Of a stretch of DNA of 39,396 nucleotides, positions 18,089 to 27,462 are shown piece after piece. Within the stretch, counting starts at the first letter, position 1, and each line of letters opens with the position of its first letter. The DNA comes from Burkholderiales bacterium. GTDB taxonomy: Bacteria; Pseudomonadota; Gammaproteobacteria; Burkholderiales; Burkholderiaceae_C. Location: positions 1 to 39,396 of the forward strand of contig JAFKGE010000047.1 in assembly GCA_017307865.1 (NCBI GenBank), given 5' to 3'. A program made the translations under genes and the position numbers. The notes under the pieces were generated by a model, which saw only the letters and a list, made by a program, of their open reading frames with translations, did no database searches and was not told where the DNA came from.

Positions 18089-18150
18089 ATAACTATTAAA
18101 ACAATAGCTGCCAGCGCTTGATGGACGGGCGCCGGAGGCCTGAAACGCTT
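18089..18150 (+). repeat. 60-bp intergenic repeat, copy R5
   Basis: Clean copy between exbD and leuS: head CTATTAAAACAATAGC, core GCGCTTGATGGACGGGCG (18114-18131), tail GGAGGCCTGAAACG. It fills most of the 110-bp gap and is antisense to the transcription of its neighbours. Confidence 0.87.
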
Positions 18151-18166
18151 GAAAACCGCGCCGCGC

Positions 18167-18646
18167 TCAGCGTGCGGTCCCCGCCGCCGGTGGGGCGCCG
18201 GCAGCGGCTGGCGGGGCGGCGCCGGGCGCCGGGGCGGGCGCCTCGGCCACGAAGCCGATGCGGTTCAGGCCCGCCTTTTGCGCCTCGCCCATCACCTCGA
18301 CCACGCGGCCGTAGGGCACGCCCTGGTCGGCGCGCAGCTGCACCTCGGTGTCGGGGTTGTCCAGCTTGGCCTGCTGCAGCGCCACCGACAGCTCGGCCGC
18401 GTCGACCGGCTTGTCGTTGAAGAAGGCCTGGCCCGCCTGGTCGACCGCCACGGTGACGAACTGCGGCGGATCGCCCGGCTTGGCGCCGTCGGTCTTGGGC
18501 AGGTCCAGCCGGATCGAACTGGCCAGCAGCGGCGCGGTGAGGATGAAGATGACCACCAGCACCAGCATCACGTCCACCATGGGCGTGACGTTGATGTCGT
18601 ACATGGGCTCGCTGCCCTTGGTGCGCTCCAGCCTTCCAAAAGCCAT
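18167..18646 (-). CDS. exbD: ExbD/TolR-family biopolymer transport protein
   Basis: A 159-aa inner-membrane protein that with ExbB/TolQ uses the proton gradient to energise TonB or TolA. One helix (about 22-42, VDVMLVLVVIFILTAPLLA) carries Asp25, the essential proton-relay residue of ExbD. The periplasmic domain has VTVAVDQAGQAFFNDKPVD and VQLRADQGVPYGRVVEVMG. A low-complexity Ala/Pro tail of about 25 residues closes the protein. It is 9 bp downstream of exbB, with AAGAGG before the start. No TonB gene lies nearby, so a Tol or a Ton role stays open. Confidence 0.9.
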   Translation of the reverse strand: MAFGRLERTKGSEPMYDINVTPMVDVMLVLVVIFILTAPLLASSIRLDLPKTDGAKPGDPPQFVTVAVDQAGQAFFNDKPVDAAELSVALQQAKLDNPDTEVQLRADQGVPYGRVVEVMGEAQKAGLNRIGFVAEAPAPAPGAAPPAAAGAPPAAGTAR

Positions 18647-18655
18647 GGCCGCCTC

Positions 18656-19297
18656 TTATGTGCGATGTGCGAACAGCTCGCGCAAATCGCGCGCAAAGCC
18701 TTCCAGCTCGGCCTCGATGGCGCCGATGACGCGCCCGAAGCCGTTGTAGGCCAGCACCGCCGGAATGGCGACGGCCAGGCCGGCGGCGGTCATGATGAGC
18801 GACTCGCCCACCGGGCCGGCCACGCGCTCGATCGAGATTTGCCCCGAGCCGGCGATGCTGGTGAGCGCGTGATAAATGCCCCACACCGTGCCCAAGAGGC
18901 CGATGAAGGGCGCGATGGAGCCGGTGGTGGCCAGCAGCACCTGGCCGAACTGCAGCCGCCGCATGACGCCGTGCAGCGCGCCGCGCAGCGTGCGCGTGAG
19001 CTGCTGCTCGCGCTCGCCGGCGCCGGCCAGGGTGCCGCCGTCCGGCGCCTGGGTGGCCTGCACCAGCGGCAGCACCAGCGCGGCGCGGTCGATGCCCTGC
19101 AGCTGCGTGGCGGCGTCCTGCAGCGAGGGCGCCTGCCAGAAGGCCGCCACCGCGCGCGCCACGTTGCCGCCGGCGCGCCGCAGCATCCAGGCCTTCCAGA
19201 CGATGATCACCCAGCTGGCGATGGACATGAGCAGCAGCAGCAGCGCCACGGCCTTGCCGATGGCGTCGCTCTGCGCGAAGACTTGTTGCAGGTTCAT
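18656..19297 (-). CDS. exbB: ExbB/TolQ-family (MotA/TolQ/ExbB) proton channel protein
   Basis: A 213-aa inner-membrane protein with three helices: residues about 11-34 (AVALLLLLMSIASWVIIVWKA), about 100-130 (TTGSIAPFIGLLGTVWGIYHAL) and about 145-165. The motif APFIGLLGTVWGIYHAL and the later GESLIMTAAGLAVAIPAVLAYN are diagnostic. It starts 6 bp after dapB and is followed by exbD 9 bp on. No clear ribosome binding site is seen, so coupling to dapB is likely. Confidence 0.9.
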   Translation of the reverse strand: MNLQQVFAQSDAIGKAVALLLLLMSIASWVIIVWKAWMLRRAGGNVARAVAAFWQAPSLQDAATQLQGIDRAALVLPLVQATQAPDGGTLAGAGEREQQLTRTLRGALHGVMRRLQFGQVLLATTGSIAPFIGLLGTVWGIYHALTSIAGSGQISIERVAGPVGESLIMTAAGLAVAIPAVLAYNGFGRVIGAIEAELEGFARDLRELFAHRT

Positions 19298-19303
19298 GGA
19301 GGT

Positions 19304-20122
19304 TCAGCGCAAATTCAGCACGTCGGCCATGTCGAACAGGCCCGACTTCTTGCCGGCCAGAAAGCGCAGCGCGCGCAGGCTGCCCTGGGCGTAGCCGGCA
19401 CGGCTGGAGGACTTGTGGGCGATCTCGATGCGCTCGCCGGTGCCGGCGAACAGCACCGTGTGCTCGCCCACGATGTCGCCGCCGCGCACGGTGGCAAAGC
19501 CGATGGCGGCGGGGTCGCGCTCGCCGGTGTGGCCATGGCGTTCGTACACGGCGCGGTCGGCCAGGCGCGTGCCCTGCGCCGCGGCGATCACCTCGCCCAT
19601 CTGCAGCGCCGTGCCCGAGGGCGCGTCGACCTTGTGGCGGTGGTGCGCTTCGATGATCTCGATGTCGTAGCCGCTGGACAGCGCCTTGGCGGCCAGCTCC
19701 AGCAGCTTGAGCGTGACGTTGACGCCCACGCTCATGTTGGGCGCCAGCACGATGGGGATGTGCTGCGCGGCGGCCTCGATCTGGGCCTTTTGCGCGTCGG
19801 CAAAGCCGGTGGTGCCGATCACCATGGCCACGCCGTGCTGGCGGCAGGCGGCCAGGTGCGCCAGCGTGGCCTCGGGGCGGGTGAAGTCGATCAGGCAACT
19901 GGCGCCCTGCAGGCCGGCGGCCAACTCGGCCGTCACTTTCACGCCGCTGGCCCAGCCGGCAAAGGCGCCGGCGTCATGGCCCAGGGCGGGGCTGCCGGCG
20001 CGGTCGAGCGCGCCGGCCAGCTGGCAGTCATCGGCCGCGCGCACGGCCTCGATCAGCATCTGGCCCATGCGGCCGGTGGCGCCGGCAATGGCGACGCGGT
20101 GAGGGGCGGAGGCAGCGGTCAT
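19304..20122 (-). CDS. dapB: 4-hydroxy-tetrahydrodipicolinate reductase
   Basis: A 272-aa enzyme of lysine and diaminopimelate synthesis using NAD(P)H. The N-terminal [17 protein letters not shown] is the nucleotide site. [17 protein letters not shown] and the active-site signature [15 protein letters not shown] (His-His and Lys) are all present. The start ATG 20122 gives the usual length. In the bamE-dapB-exbB-exbD string the products share an envelope theme. Confidence 0.95.
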   Translation of the reverse strand: MTAASAPHRVAIAGATGRMGQMLIEAVRAADDCQLAGALDRAGSPALGHDAGAFAGWASGVKVTAELAAGLQGASCLIDFTRPEATLAHLAACRQHGVAMVIGTTGFADAQKAQIEAAAQHIPIVLAPNMSVGVNVTLKLLELAAKALSSGYDIEIIEAHHRHKVDAPSGTALQMGEVIAAAQGTRLADRAVYERHGHTGERDPAAIGFATVRGGDIVGEHTVLFAGTGERIEIAHKSSSRAGYAQGSLRALRFLAGKKSGLFDMADVLNLR

Positions 20123-20172
20123 GGCAGGGCGGGGGAGGGCGCGGCGCGAGCGAGTGGCGCCGCAAGAAAACG

Positions 20173-20733
20173 TCAGCGCGGGCTGTCGAGCGGGGGGTAG
20201 CCGCCGGCCGGCGGCTCGGGGGTGGGCGCGGTGGCCGCCGCGGCGGCCGAGGCGCCGGGCGCCGGGAACTTGGCGAGCTGCTCCTCGGTGGCCTCCAGCG
20301 GCGGCACCTTGTAGGTCTTGTCGCGGCCGATGCGCTGCACGAACTCGTTTTCGCTGGGCATTTCGTCGCCCTCGAAGTGGTCGAGCGCGTCGCCGTTGAA
20401 GAACAGGGTCAGGCGGTACTGCTGCGGCTTGACGCCCTGGCGCGCGATGGTGAACACGTAGTCCCAGCGGTCGTTGTGGAACAGGCTGGTCATCAGCGGC
20501 GTGCCCAGCAGGTCGCGCACCTGCAGGCGCGTCATGCCCGGCTGCAGCTGGGCCACCTGCTCCTTGGAGACGAAATTGCCCTGCACCACCTCGGGCTTGT
20601 ACAGCGTGATGGCGTTGGCCATGTCGCGCGTGGCGTCGTTGAACGAGCTGCAGGCGCCGACGAGCGCGGCCACGCACAGGGCGAGCGTCACCCGGCCGGC
20701 GTGGCGGACGGGGGGGCGGGGCATCTGGGGCAT
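20173..20733 (-). CDS. bamE: outer membrane assembly factor BamE (SmpA/OmlA)
   Basis: A 186-aa lipoprotein of the beta-barrel assembly machine. The signal peptide from ATG 20733 has Arg/His residues, a hydrophobic stretch and the lipobox VGAC with Cys28. The SmpA/OmlA fold is clear from [44 protein letters not shown] and [19 protein letters not shown]. The Ala/Pro-rich C-terminal tail is longer than in E. coli BamE (113 aa). It is divergent from fur, as in many proteobacteria. Starts at 20724 or 20766 are possible; a TACAAT at 20770-20765 argues for the shorter forms. Confidence 0.9.
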   Translation of the reverse strand: MPQMPRPPVRHAGRVTLALCVAALVGACSSFNDATRDMANAITLYKPEVVQGNFVSKEQVAQLQPGMTRLQVRDLLGTPLMTSLFHNDRWDYVFTIARQGVKPQQYRLTLFFNGDALDHFEGDEMPSENEFVQRIGRDKTYKVPPLEATEEQLAKFPAPGASAAAAATAPTPEPPAGGYPPLDSPR

Positions 20734-20815
20734 CGACGGGGGCTTGGGCACGATACGACCGGGCATTGTAGCCAGCGCGCGGCGCCGGGGCGTGCCGGCG
20801 GGTATGCTGCACGCC

Positions 20816-21268
20816 ATGGACGACACCCTCAACGAGCTGAAGAACACGGGCCTGAAGGCGACCCAGCCGCGGCTGAAGATTCTGGAGATCTTCCAGACGT
20901 CCCAGCTGCGCCACCTGTCGGCCGAGGACGTGTACCGCCTGCTGGTGGCCGAGCATTCCGACATCGGCCTGGCCACGGTGTACCGCGTGCTGACGCAGTT
21001 CGAGCAGGCGGGGCTGCTCAGCCGCAACCACTTCGAGGCCGGCAAGGCGGTGTACGAGCTCAACGACGAGCAGCACCACGACCACCTGGTGTGCCTGGAC
21101 TGCGGGCACGTCGAGGAGTTCTACGACGCCGAGATCGAGCAGCGCCAGAGCGCCATCGCGCGCGAGCGCGGCTTTACGCTGACCGACCACGCGCTGAGCC
21201 TGTACGCGCACTGCGACAAGCCGGTGTGCCCCTACCGCGGCAGCGCGCCGCCGCGCAAGGGGCCTTGA
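20816..21268 (+). CDS. fur: ferric uptake regulator Fur
   Basis: A 150-aa iron-responsive repressor. The winged-helix part has [15 protein letters not shown] and the recognition region [17 protein letters not shown] (51-67). Metal ligands are the HHDH motif (87-90), Cys93/Cys96 (CLDC) and a second pair Cys133/Cys138. ATG 20816 gives the standard N-terminus. A TATGCT box 7 nt before it without a ribosome binding site fits a leaderless transcript. It is divergent from bamE and nearly abuts the end of hprK (13 bp apart, convergent). Confidence 0.95.
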   Translation: MDDTLNELKNTGLKATQPRLKILEIFQTSQLRHLSAEDVYRLLVAEHSDIGLATVYRVLTQFEQAGLLSRNHFEAGKAVYELNDEQHHDHLVCLDCGHVEEFYDAEIEQRQSAIARERGFTLTDHALSLYAHCDKPVCPYRGSAPPRKGP

Positions 21269-21281
21269 GCGCCGCGGCCCC

Positions 21282-22244
21282 TCACGCCGACGAGGCGCCG
21301 CCCTTTTCCATCGCCACGCGGTGGCGGTTGACGAACTCTTCGTAGGTGTCGATGCCGCGCAGCTGCAGGATGTGGTTGCGCACGGCGGCCTCCACCAGCA
21401 CGGCGATGTTGCGGCCGGCCACCACCGGGATCACCACCTTGTGGATCGGCACGCCCAGCACGTCCTGCGACAGCGGCTCGTAGGGCAGGCGCTCGTAGTC
21501 GCGCTCCATGGTCTCGCGGCGCACCAGGTGCACGATCAGGCGCAGGCGCATGCGCCGGCGCACGGCCGCCTCGCCGAAGATGGCGCGGATGTCCAGCAGG
21601 CCGATGCCGCGCACCTCCAGCAGGTTTTGCAGCAGCTCGGGGCAGCGCCCCTCGATGGTGGTCTGGTTGATGCGAAACAGGTCCACCGCGTCGTCGGCCA
21701 CCAGGCCGTTGCCGCGCGAGATCAGCTCCAGCCCCAATTCGCTCTTGCCCAGGCCGGATTCGCCGGTGATCAGCACGCCCAGGCCCAGGATGTCCATGAA
21801 CACGCCGTGCATGGTGGTGCGGTCGGCAAAGTGCTTGGACAGGTAGGTGCGCAGCACGTCGATGACGAAGGCCGCCGACTCGTGGGTGGCGAACAGCGGA
21901 ATCTGCGCGCGCTCGCACATGCTGACCAGCGCGTCCGGTGCCTGCTGGTTCTCGCACAGCACCAGCACCGGCGGCTCCAGCGTGACGATGCGCGCGATGC
22001 GCCGCGCGCCGTCCTCGGGCGAGCATTCGCTGATGTAGCGCACCTCGCGCTCGCCCAGGATCTGCAGGCGGTAGGGGTGGATGTAGTTCAGGTAGCCCAC
22101 CAGGTCGGCACCCGAGCGCGCCTGGCGCACCACCACCTCGTCGAAGCGCCGTTCGGACGCGCCCTGGCCGGCCACCCAGTGCCAGCGCAGCGATTCGCGG
22201 TGGTCCTCGAACAGGACGTCGGCGCTGATGACGGTGGGTTTCAT
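21282..22244 (-). CDS. hprK: HPr kinase/phosphorylase
   Basis: A 320-aa enzyme that phosphorylates and dephosphorylates HPr at a serine. The Walker A motif GESGLGKS is at 161-168, preceded by [16 protein letters not shown]. The [14 protein letters not shown] strand and the [15 protein letters not shown] signature complete the kinase. In betaproteobacteria it serves an incomplete PTS used for regulation, alongside PtsN, here 40 bp upstream. The usual neighbours rpoN and rapZ are absent. Confidence 0.95.
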   Translation of the reverse strand: MKPTVISADVLFEDHRESLRWHWVAGQGASERRFDEVVVRQARSGADLVGYLNYIHPYRLQILGEREVRYISECSPEDGARRIARIVTLEPPVLVLCENQQAPDALVSMCERAQIPLFATHESAAFVIDVLRTYLSKHFADRTTMHGVFMDILGLGVLITGESGLGKSELGLELISRGNGLVADDAVDLFRINQTTIEGRCPELLQNLLEVRGIGLLDIRAIFGEAAVRRRMRLRLIVHLVRRETMERDYERLPYEPLSQDVLGVPIHKVVIPVVAGRNIAVLVEAAVRNHILQLRGIDTYEEFVNRHRVAMEKGGASSA

Positions 22245-22284
22245 GCCGTCGTGACGCGGGGCGGAGGTGAAGCGGAAGCGGCGC

Positions 22285-22752
22285 TCAGCCGCCCTGGGCC
22301 GAATGCCAGTCGGCGATCAGCGCGTGCAGCTGCTCGGCCGTGGGCGCGGTCTTGATGCGCTCGCGCAGGCTGGCGTCCGACAGCAGCTCGGCGATCTCGG
22401 ACAGGATCTCCAGGTGCTTTTGCGTCGCCGCCTCGGGCACCAGCAAGAAGATCAGCAGGCCCACCGGCTGCTCGTCGGGGGCGTCGAAGCCGATCGGCTG
22501 CGCCAGCTGCAGCACCGCCGCCATCGGCGCCTTCAGGCCCTTGATGCGCCCGTGCGGAATGGCCACGCCATGGCCCAGGCCGGTGGAGCCCAGGCGCTCG
22601 CGCGCGAACAGGCTGTCGGCGATCAGCGCGCGCGACAGCCCGTGCAGGTTCTCGAACAGCAGGCCGGCTTCCTCGAACGCGCGCTTCTTGCTGGTGACCT
22701 CGATGCCCACCAGCACCTGCGCGGCGGGAAGGATGGATGCAAGTCGATTCAT
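22285..22752 (-). CDS. ptsN: PTS IIA-like nitrogen regulatory protein PtsN
   Basis: A 155-aa EIIA-Ntr protein. The phosphorylated His is His67 in [14 protein letters not shown]. The fold is complete, with [23 protein letters not shown] near the end. It links PTS phosphorylation to nitrogen and potassium control; in E. coli PtsN acts on Trk and KdpD, which is notable given two kup genes in this window, though a link is only inference. It lies upstream of hprK and downstream of the hpf terminator. Confidence 0.94.
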   Translation of the reverse strand: MNRLASILPAAQVLVGIEVTSKKRAFEEAGLLFENLHGLSRALIADSLFARERLGSTGLGHGVAIPHGRIKGLKAPMAAVLQLAQPIGFDAPDEQPVGLLIFLLVPEAATQKHLEILSEIAELLSDASLRERIKTAPTAEQLHALIADWHSAQGG

Positions 22753-22869
22753 GAAGGGGTGCGACAGCGTGGAGCGCCCATGTTACGCCAGCCGGCCGGC
22801 GCGCTGTCAAGCCGCGCGGTGCCGCGTGGGCGCTGGCTCATGCATGAGCCCGAGGGCCATCGAGTCATC

Positions 22870-22899
22870 GAAAAGAAAGCCGCCCGAAAAGAGGCGGCT
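22870..22899 (-). terminator. Rho-independent terminator after hpf
   Basis: On the minus strand AGCCGCC pairs with GGCGGCT around an 8-nt loop (arms at 22893-22899 and 22878-22884), followed by TTTCTTTT. It lies between hpf and ptsN. It would limit read-through, making hpf the abundant product and ptsN-hprK a weaker or separate unit. Confidence 0.82.
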
Positions 22900-22940
22900 G
22901 TGTAAGTGGAGTCGGTTGCAGGTGTTTTTATTTGCGAATC

Positions 22941-23270
22941 TTACATCAGATGTTTGCCGGCCACCCGGTCCACCGTCTGGCGCCGGTCCTTGTCGCGCAC
23001 CAGCTGGCGATCGAGCTTGTCCATCAGTTCATCCACGGCGGCGTACAGGTCTTCGTGCGCACTCTCGGCATACAGCTCGCCGCCCTTGACCTTGATGTTG
23101 CATTCCGCGCGCTGGCGTCGGTCCTTTTCCTTCAGGTTGTCCACCGACAACAGCACCCGCACGTCCATCACCTGATCGAAATGCCGCGTGATCCGGTCCA
23201 GCTTGCCAGACACGTATCCGCGCAGCGCCGGGGTCACTTCCAGGTGGTGTCCGCTGATCGTCAAGTTCAT
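22941..23270 (-). CDS. hpf: ribosome hibernation promoting factor (HPF/YfiA family)
   Basis: A 109-aa short HPF that binds the 30S A/P site region and helps form inactive ribosomes in stationary phase. It begins [20 protein letters not shown], continues with [21 protein letters not shown] and ends with the [17 protein letters not shown] stretch typical of the family. ATG 23270 is supported by AAGGAG 7 nt upstream. In many proteobacteria rpoN lies just before it; here corA diverges instead. Confidence 0.93.
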   Translation of the reverse strand: MNLTISGHHLEVTPALRGYVSGKLDRITRHFDQVMDVRVLLSVDNLKEKDRRQRAECNIKVKGGELYAESAHEDLYAAVDELMDKLDRQLVRDKDRRQTVDRVAGKHLM

Positions 23271-23585
23271 ACCAATCTCCTTGCTTGCGATGGGTGGCCG
23301 CCACGGGCACGTGCGGGTGGCGACCACCGGCCCATGCACGACGCCTGGCAGCGCGCCAAGCGAGCCGTGCGATGCCATGATGCCCCCGATCCGCGGCCAG
23401 TGCAATCCCGCGGTGGCGCCCGGGGTGGTGCCATAATCGCCGCCGTTGAACCAAGCCAAGAAAGCACATCGTGGAATCCATTCCCAGTTGGTAGCTTTCG
23501 CCTCCCTGGAACGCTGGCACGGGGGGCCGAAAGCCCGCCCTGACCCATCCGCCAGACGCTTGCACCCCGCTGCAGGGAGAGCCTC
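23271..23585 (+). promoter_or_regulatory. gene-free divergent region with probable corA leader
   Basis: No gene is seen in these 315 bp between hpf and corA. CATAAT at 23432-23437 could be the corA -10, giving a leader of about 140 nt. The leader holds GGAAT-CC-ATTCC (inverted) and a hairpin of GGGC and GCCC around CGAAA near 23524-23534. The corA ribosome binding site GGGAGAG lies 5 nt before ATG. Whether the leader senses magnesium cannot be told, and I recognise no known riboswitch. Confidence 0.4.
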
Positions 23586-24572
23586 ATGTTGAACGTCTTC
23601 ACGCTGTCGAACGGCCGCCTGTTCCAGGAAGAAATCGAATCGCTGGAAGAGCTGTCGCGCTTCCACCCCATCTGGGTCGACCTGGAAGAGCCCACACCCG
23701 AGGAAAAGCGCTGGGTCAAGCAGTATTTCGGCCTGTCGATCCCCGAGGACGCGATCGACGAGGACATCGAGGAGTCGGCGCGCTTTTACGCCGAGGACAA
23801 CGGCGAGCTGCACATCCGCAGCGACTTCCTGGTGGCCGACCCGGACGCGCCGCACCAGGTGCGCGTGGCCTTCATCCTCAACATCGTCAATGAGCAGCTG
23901 CGCAGCCAGGGCGTGCTGTTTTCCATCCACGACGAGACCGTGCCCGCGTTTCGCCTGCTGCGCATGCGCGCGCGCCGCATGCCCGGCCTGCTGACGGACG
24001 CCAAGGAGGTGCTGCTCAAGCTGCTGGACGCCGACGCCGAATACTGCGCCGACACGCTGGAGGGCATCTACGACGACCTGGAGGCGGCCGGCAAGAAGGT
24101 GCTGGACGACAACATCAGCGACGAGATGGCCAGCGAGGTGCTGGCCACCATTGCGCGCCAGGAAGACATGAACGGGCGCATCCGCCGCAACGTGATGGAC
24201 ACGCGCCGCGCCGTCAGCTTTCTGATGCGCAGCAAGATGCTGGACGCCGAGCAGTTCGAGGAGGCGCGCCAGATCCAGCGCGACCTGGACTCGCTGGACA
24301 GCCACACCACCTTCCTGTTCGACAAGATCAACTTCCTGATGGACGCCACCGTCGGCTTCATCAACATCAACCAGAACAAGATCATCAAGATCTTCTCGGT
24401 GGCCAGTGTGGCCCTGCTGCCGCCGACGCTGATCGCCAGCATCTACGGCATGAACTTTCGCAACATGCCCGAGCTGGAGCACCCCCTGGGCTACCCTTTC
24501 GCGCTGGCGCTGATGATCGCCAGTGCGCTGCTGCCGATGTGGTACTTCCGCCGGCGCGGCTGGCTGAAATAG
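23586..24572 (+). CDS. corA: magnesium/cobalt transporter CorA
   Basis: A 328-aa pentameric Mg2+ channel. The cytoplasmic N-terminal domain begins [19 protein letters not shown] and is rich in acids. The long stalk helix leads to two C-terminal membrane helices, with the selectivity motif IYGMNF (GMN near 290) between them. The Arg/Lys-rich end RRRGWLK stays in the cytoplasm. A second, diverged CorA-family gene lies at 38 kb. A terminator-like hairpin follows. Confidence 0.93.
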   Translation: MLNVFTLSNGRLFQEEIESLEELSRFHPIWVDLEEPTPEEKRWVKQYFGLSIPEDAIDEDIEESARFYAEDNGELHIRSDFLVADPDAPHQVRVAFILNIVNEQLRSQGVLFSIHDETVPAFRLLRMRARRMPGLLTDAKEVLLKLLDADAEYCADTLEGIYDDLEAAGKKVLDDNISDEMASEVLATIARQEDMNGRIRRNVMDTRRAVSFLMRSKMLDAEQFEEARQIQRDLDSLDSHTTFLFDKINFLMDATVGFININQNKIIKIFSVASVALLPPTLIASIYGMNFRNMPELEHPLGYPFALALMIASALLPMWYFRRRGWLK

Positions 24573-24585
24573 CCCCTGGGTGTTC

Positions 24586-24630
24586 TCCCTCGCCCTCCGG
24601 GAGAGGGTTGGGGTGAGGGCGAGCGTTTTT
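24586..24630 (+). terminator. terminator-like hairpin after corA
   Basis: CTCGCCCT (24589-24596) pairs with AGGGCGAG (24616-24623) around a 19-nt loop and is followed by CG and five T. The inner sequence CCGGGAGAGGGTTGGGGTGAG resembles a common proteobacterial REP-like motif. It therefore may be both a REP unit and the corA terminator. Confidence 0.65.
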
Positions 24631-24685
24631 GGACAAAACGTGGCCCTGGCCCGCGTCCAGCAAGCGCCAACAGCTATGCAAATCA
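24631..24685 (-). repeat. 60-bp intergenic repeat, copy R6
   Basis: Minus-strand copy: GCATAGCTG head, GGCGCTTGCTGGACGCGGG core and GGCCACGTTTTGTCC tail. Its head runs into the end of the nucleosidase gene, whose stop codon is at 24683-24685. It lies right after the corA terminator hairpin. Confidence 0.7.
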
Positions 24686-25444
24686 GAGCGACTGGAAATA
24701 CGCCTCCAGCACCGCCGCGCTGACCGGGCTGGCCACGCGGGCGACGAAGCGGCTGAAGTCGACGTGCGCGCTGTCGTCGGCGCGGTCCGAGATGGTGCGC
24801 AGGGCGGCAAAGGGCAGGCCGTAGTCGTGGCACACTTGGGCCACGGCGGCGCCTTCCATCTCCACCGCCAGCGCGTCGGGCAGGGCGGCGCGCAGCGCGG
24901 CGCTGTCGGCGGCGGCGGCAACGAAGCGGTCGCCGGTGACGACCAGGCCCTGGTGCAGGCGCGCCGCGTGCAGCGCGAACTCGCGCGTCACGCCCGCGCC
25001 CAGCGTGGCCTCGGGCCGCGCCAGCACGGCCTGCGCGGCGCGCGCCAGCGCGTCGGACAACGCGGCATCGGTGGCGAAGCGCGCGCGCCCGTACAGCGGC
25101 ACCTCGTGGCGCGCAAACAGCGGCGAGGCGTCCATGTCGTGCTGCAGCAACTCGCGCGCCAGCACGAGGTCGCCCACGCGCACGTGCGCGGCCAGCCCGC
25201 CGGCGACGCCGGTGAAGACGATGCGGTCGACGCCGAAGCGCTCGATCAGGATCGTGGCCGTGGTGGCGGCCGCCACCTTGCCCACGCGCGCCAGCACCGC
25301 CACCAGCGCGTGCCCGTGCCAGTGGCCGCACCAGAAGTCGCGCCCGGCCACCGGCGCGCGCTGCTCGTCGGGCAGGCGCTGCAGCACGGCCGCCAGCTCG
25401 TCGTGCAGCGCGCTGACGATGCCGATGCGGGGCACTTCGTTCAT
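24683..25444 (-). CDS. mtnN: 5'-methylthioadenosine/S-adenosylhomocysteine nucleosidase
   Basis: A 253-aa purine nucleosidase that hydrolyses MTA and SAH, recycling sulfur and adenine and feeding the quinoline/AI-2 precursor pathway. The start ATG 25444 gives the standard [17 protein letters not shown] beginning, with GGGG just upstream. [18 protein letters not shown], the substrate-binding [12 protein letters not shown] and the catalytic Asp in [11 protein letters not shown] are all there. Substrate preference within the PNP_UDP_1 family is inferred from overall pattern. Confidence 0.85.
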   Translation of the reverse strand: MNEVPRIGIVSALHDELAAVLQRLPDEQRAPVAGRDFWCGHWHGHALVAVLARVGKVAAATTATILIERFGVDRIVFTGVAGGLAAHVRVGDLVLARELLQHDMDASPLFARHEVPLYGRARFATDAALSDALARAAQAVLARPEATLGAGVTREFALHAARLHQGLVVTGDRFVAAAADSAALRAALPDALAVEMEGAAVAQVCHDYGLPFAALRTISDRADDSAHVDFSRFVARVASPVSAAVLEAYFQSL

Positions 25445-25493
25445 CCCCGGCGCTGCGCGCCACCCGCCCCGCATGACACCCACGGAGCCGGGC

Positions 25494-25605
25494 GGCCGCG
25501 GAGCAGGCCACGCCAGCGATCGCCGTGGCCGGGGTCGCCCCGGTCACTGGCGATGCCCCCTGGAGGGGGGAGGCGCAACATCGCGCAGCGAGTGGAGCGA
25601 CGGGG
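25494..25605. repeat. 112-bp intergenic element, copy B
   Basis: Second copy of the element at 8224-8335, same length and same orientation. It lies just beyond the 3' end of the acyl-CoA ligase gene, as copy A lies beyond the 3' end of a kup gene. The central ATGCCCCCTGGAGGGGGG stretch can form a hairpin in both copies despite base differences, which hints at a conserved RNA or DNA structure. Confidence 0.85.
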
Positions 25606-25613
25606 GTGGGTCA

Positions 25614-27287
25614 TCATTTGTCGCGCAGCTCGCGCCGCAGCACCTTGCCGACGGGCGTCTTGGGCAGGTCGGCGCGGAACTCGATGATGCGCGGGCGCTT
25701 GTAGCCGGTGAGGTTGTCGTGGCAGTACTGGCGCACGGCGTCCTCGGTCAGGGCCGGGTCCTTCTTGACGATGACCAGCTTGACCGCCTCGCCCATCTTC
25801 TCGTCCGGCACGCCGACGGCGGCCACCTCCAGCACGCCGGGCATGGCAGCCACCACGTCCTCGATCTCGTTGGGGTAGACGTTGAAGCCGCTCACCAGGA
25901 TCATGTCCTTCTTGCGGTCGACGATCTTGGTGTAGCCGCGCTCGTCCATGATGCCGATGTCGCCGCTCTTGAAGAAGCCGTCGGGCGTCATGACCTTGGC
26001 CGTCTCGTCGGGGCGCTGCCAGTAGCCGGCCATCACCTGCGGGCCCTGGATGGCGATCTCGCCGGGCTGGCCCAGCGGCACCTCGACACCGTTGTCGTCC
26101 AGGATCTTGATGGTCGTGCTGGGCAGCGGCAGCCCGATGGTGCCGGTGAAGGCCTTGGACGTCACCGGGTTGCAGGTGGCCGATGGGCTGGTCTCCGACA
26201 GGCCGTAGCCCTCGCAGATCGGGCAGCCGGTCTTTTCCAGCCACAGCTTGGCCACGGCGCTCTGCACGGCCATGCCGCCGCCCACCGACACCTTCAGGTT
26301 CTTCCAGTCGACGGTGCCGAAGTCGGGGTGGTGCGCCAGGCCGTTGAACAGCGTGTTGACGGCCGGAAAGGTGTGGATGGTCTCCTTGGACAAATCCTTC
26401 AGCACCGAGGGCAGGTCGCGCGGGTTGGGGATCAGGATCAGCAGGCCGCCGGTGCGCAGCGACAGCATCATGCCCACGGTGAAGGCGAAGATGTGATAGA
26501 GCGGCAGCGCGCAGACACAGGTGGACTGCTGGTCCTTGGGCACGGTGTCCATCGCCGGCTGATTCCAGGCCTCGGACTGCAGCACGTTGGCGATGATGTT
26601 GCGGTGCAGCAGCATGGCGCCCTTGGCCACGCCCGTGGTGCCGCCGGTGTACTGCAGCACGGCGATGTCGTCCGGGCCGATGGCCGGCGCCTTGAAGGTG
26701 GCGGCGCGGCCCTGGGCCACGGCGTCGTTGTAGCGCACCGCGCCCGGCAGGCTGAAGGGCGGCACCAGCTTCTTGACCTTGCGCACCACGTAGTTCACCA
26801 GCGTGCCCTTGAGCCAGCCCAGCCGGTCGCCCATCGAGGCCAGCACCACGTGCTTGACGGGCGTTTTGGCGATGCACTGCGCCAGCGTGGCGGCGAAGTT
26901 CTCGATGATGATGATGGCCTTGGCGCCCGAGTCGGTCAGCTGGTGCTCCAGCTCGCGCGCGGTGTACAGCGGGTTGACGTTGACCACCACGTAGCCGGCG
27001 CGCAGCACCGCCGCCACCGCGGCCGGGTACTGCGGCACGTTGGGCATCATCAGCGCCACGCGCTCGCCCTTGGCCAGACCCAGACCCTGCAGGTAGGCGG
27101 CCAGCGCGCGGCTTTGCTGGTCGGTCTCGGCGTAGCTGACGCTGTGGCCCATGAAGCGGTAGGCCGTGCGATCGGCGTACTTGCCGAAGCTCTCCTCCAA
27201 CAGCTCCACCAGCGAGCCGTAGGCCGACGGGTCGATGTCCGCCGGCACGCCCTCGGGGTAGCCACTCAACCAGATGCGCTCGCTCAT
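25614..27287 (-). CDS. fadD: long-chain fatty acid-CoA ligase
   Basis: A 557-aa AMP-forming acyl-CoA synthetase that activates fatty acids for beta-oxidation or lipid synthesis. Motifs in order are the P-loop-like YTGGTTGVAKGAML, the GYGLSETSPSATCNP motif, FFKSGDIG and the KDMILVSGFNVYPNEIEDV hinge region, ending with the TPVGKVLRRELRD Lys motif. ATG 27287 is preceded by GGAGG, supporting it over the longer frame. Length is the same as E. coli FadD (561). It is a single gene, downstream of the pnt terminator. Confidence 0.92.
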   Translation of the reverse strand: MSERIWLSGYPEGVPADIDPSAYGSLVELLEESFGKYADRTAYRFMGHSVSYAETDQQSRALAAYLQGLGLAKGERVALMMPNVPQYPAAVAAVLRAGYVVVNVNPLYTARELEHQLTDSGAKAIIIIENFAATLAQCIAKTPVKHVVLASMGDRLGWLKGTLVNYVVRKVKKLVPPFSLPGAVRYNDAVAQGRAATFKAPAIGPDDIAVLQYTGGTTGVAKGAMLLHRNIIANVLQSEAWNQPAMDTVPKDQQSTCVCALPLYHIFAFTVGMMLSLRTGGLLILIPNPRDLPSVLKDLSKETIHTFPAVNTLFNGLAHHPDFGTVDWKNLKVSVGGGMAVQSAVAKLWLEKTGCPICEGYGLSETSPSATCNPVTSKAFTGTIGLPLPSTTIKILDDNGVEVPLGQPGEIAIQGPQVMAGYWQRPDETAKVMTPDGFFKSGDIGIMDERGYTKIVDRKKDMILVSGFNVYPNEIEDVVAAMPGVLEVAAVGVPDEKMGEAVKLVIVKKDPALTEDAVRQYCHDNLTGYKRPRIIEFRADLPKTPVGKVLRRELRDK

Positions 27288-27407
27288 GCCAGAAATCCTC
27301 CGTGGGGTTGGTCGGGAAAAGGGGGAAATGCAAGCCATTGTGACCGGCGCCGGCGTGCCCGGTGCCGGCCGGGGTCAAAAAGACGACAAATGGAGAAGTC
27401 GACAGGC

Positions 27408-27436
27408 GAAAAAAAGCGAGGCACGCCGTGCCTCGC
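27408..27436 (-). terminator. Rho-independent terminator of the pnt operon
   Basis: On the minus strand GCGAGGCAC (27436-27428), loop GGC, then GTGCCTCGC (27424-27416), followed by seven T. A perfect 9-bp stem with a 3-nt loop, 27 bp after the pntB stop. Confidence 0.93.
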
Positions 27437-27462
27437 CGCTGCGCGCGCGCCGAATGCGCGGC

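Noticed and set aside
15621-18092. Long plus-strand open frame of over 800 codons opposite leuS, and similar ones opposite both kup genes
   Set aside because: High GC content leaves antisense frames free of stops. The Arg/His/Val-rich composition and absence of any motif show they are shadows of leuS and kup.
23515-23530. Possible sigma-54 promoter (TGGCAC) before corA
   Set aside because: The -12 half is missing: GGCCG follows instead of TTGC at the correct distance.
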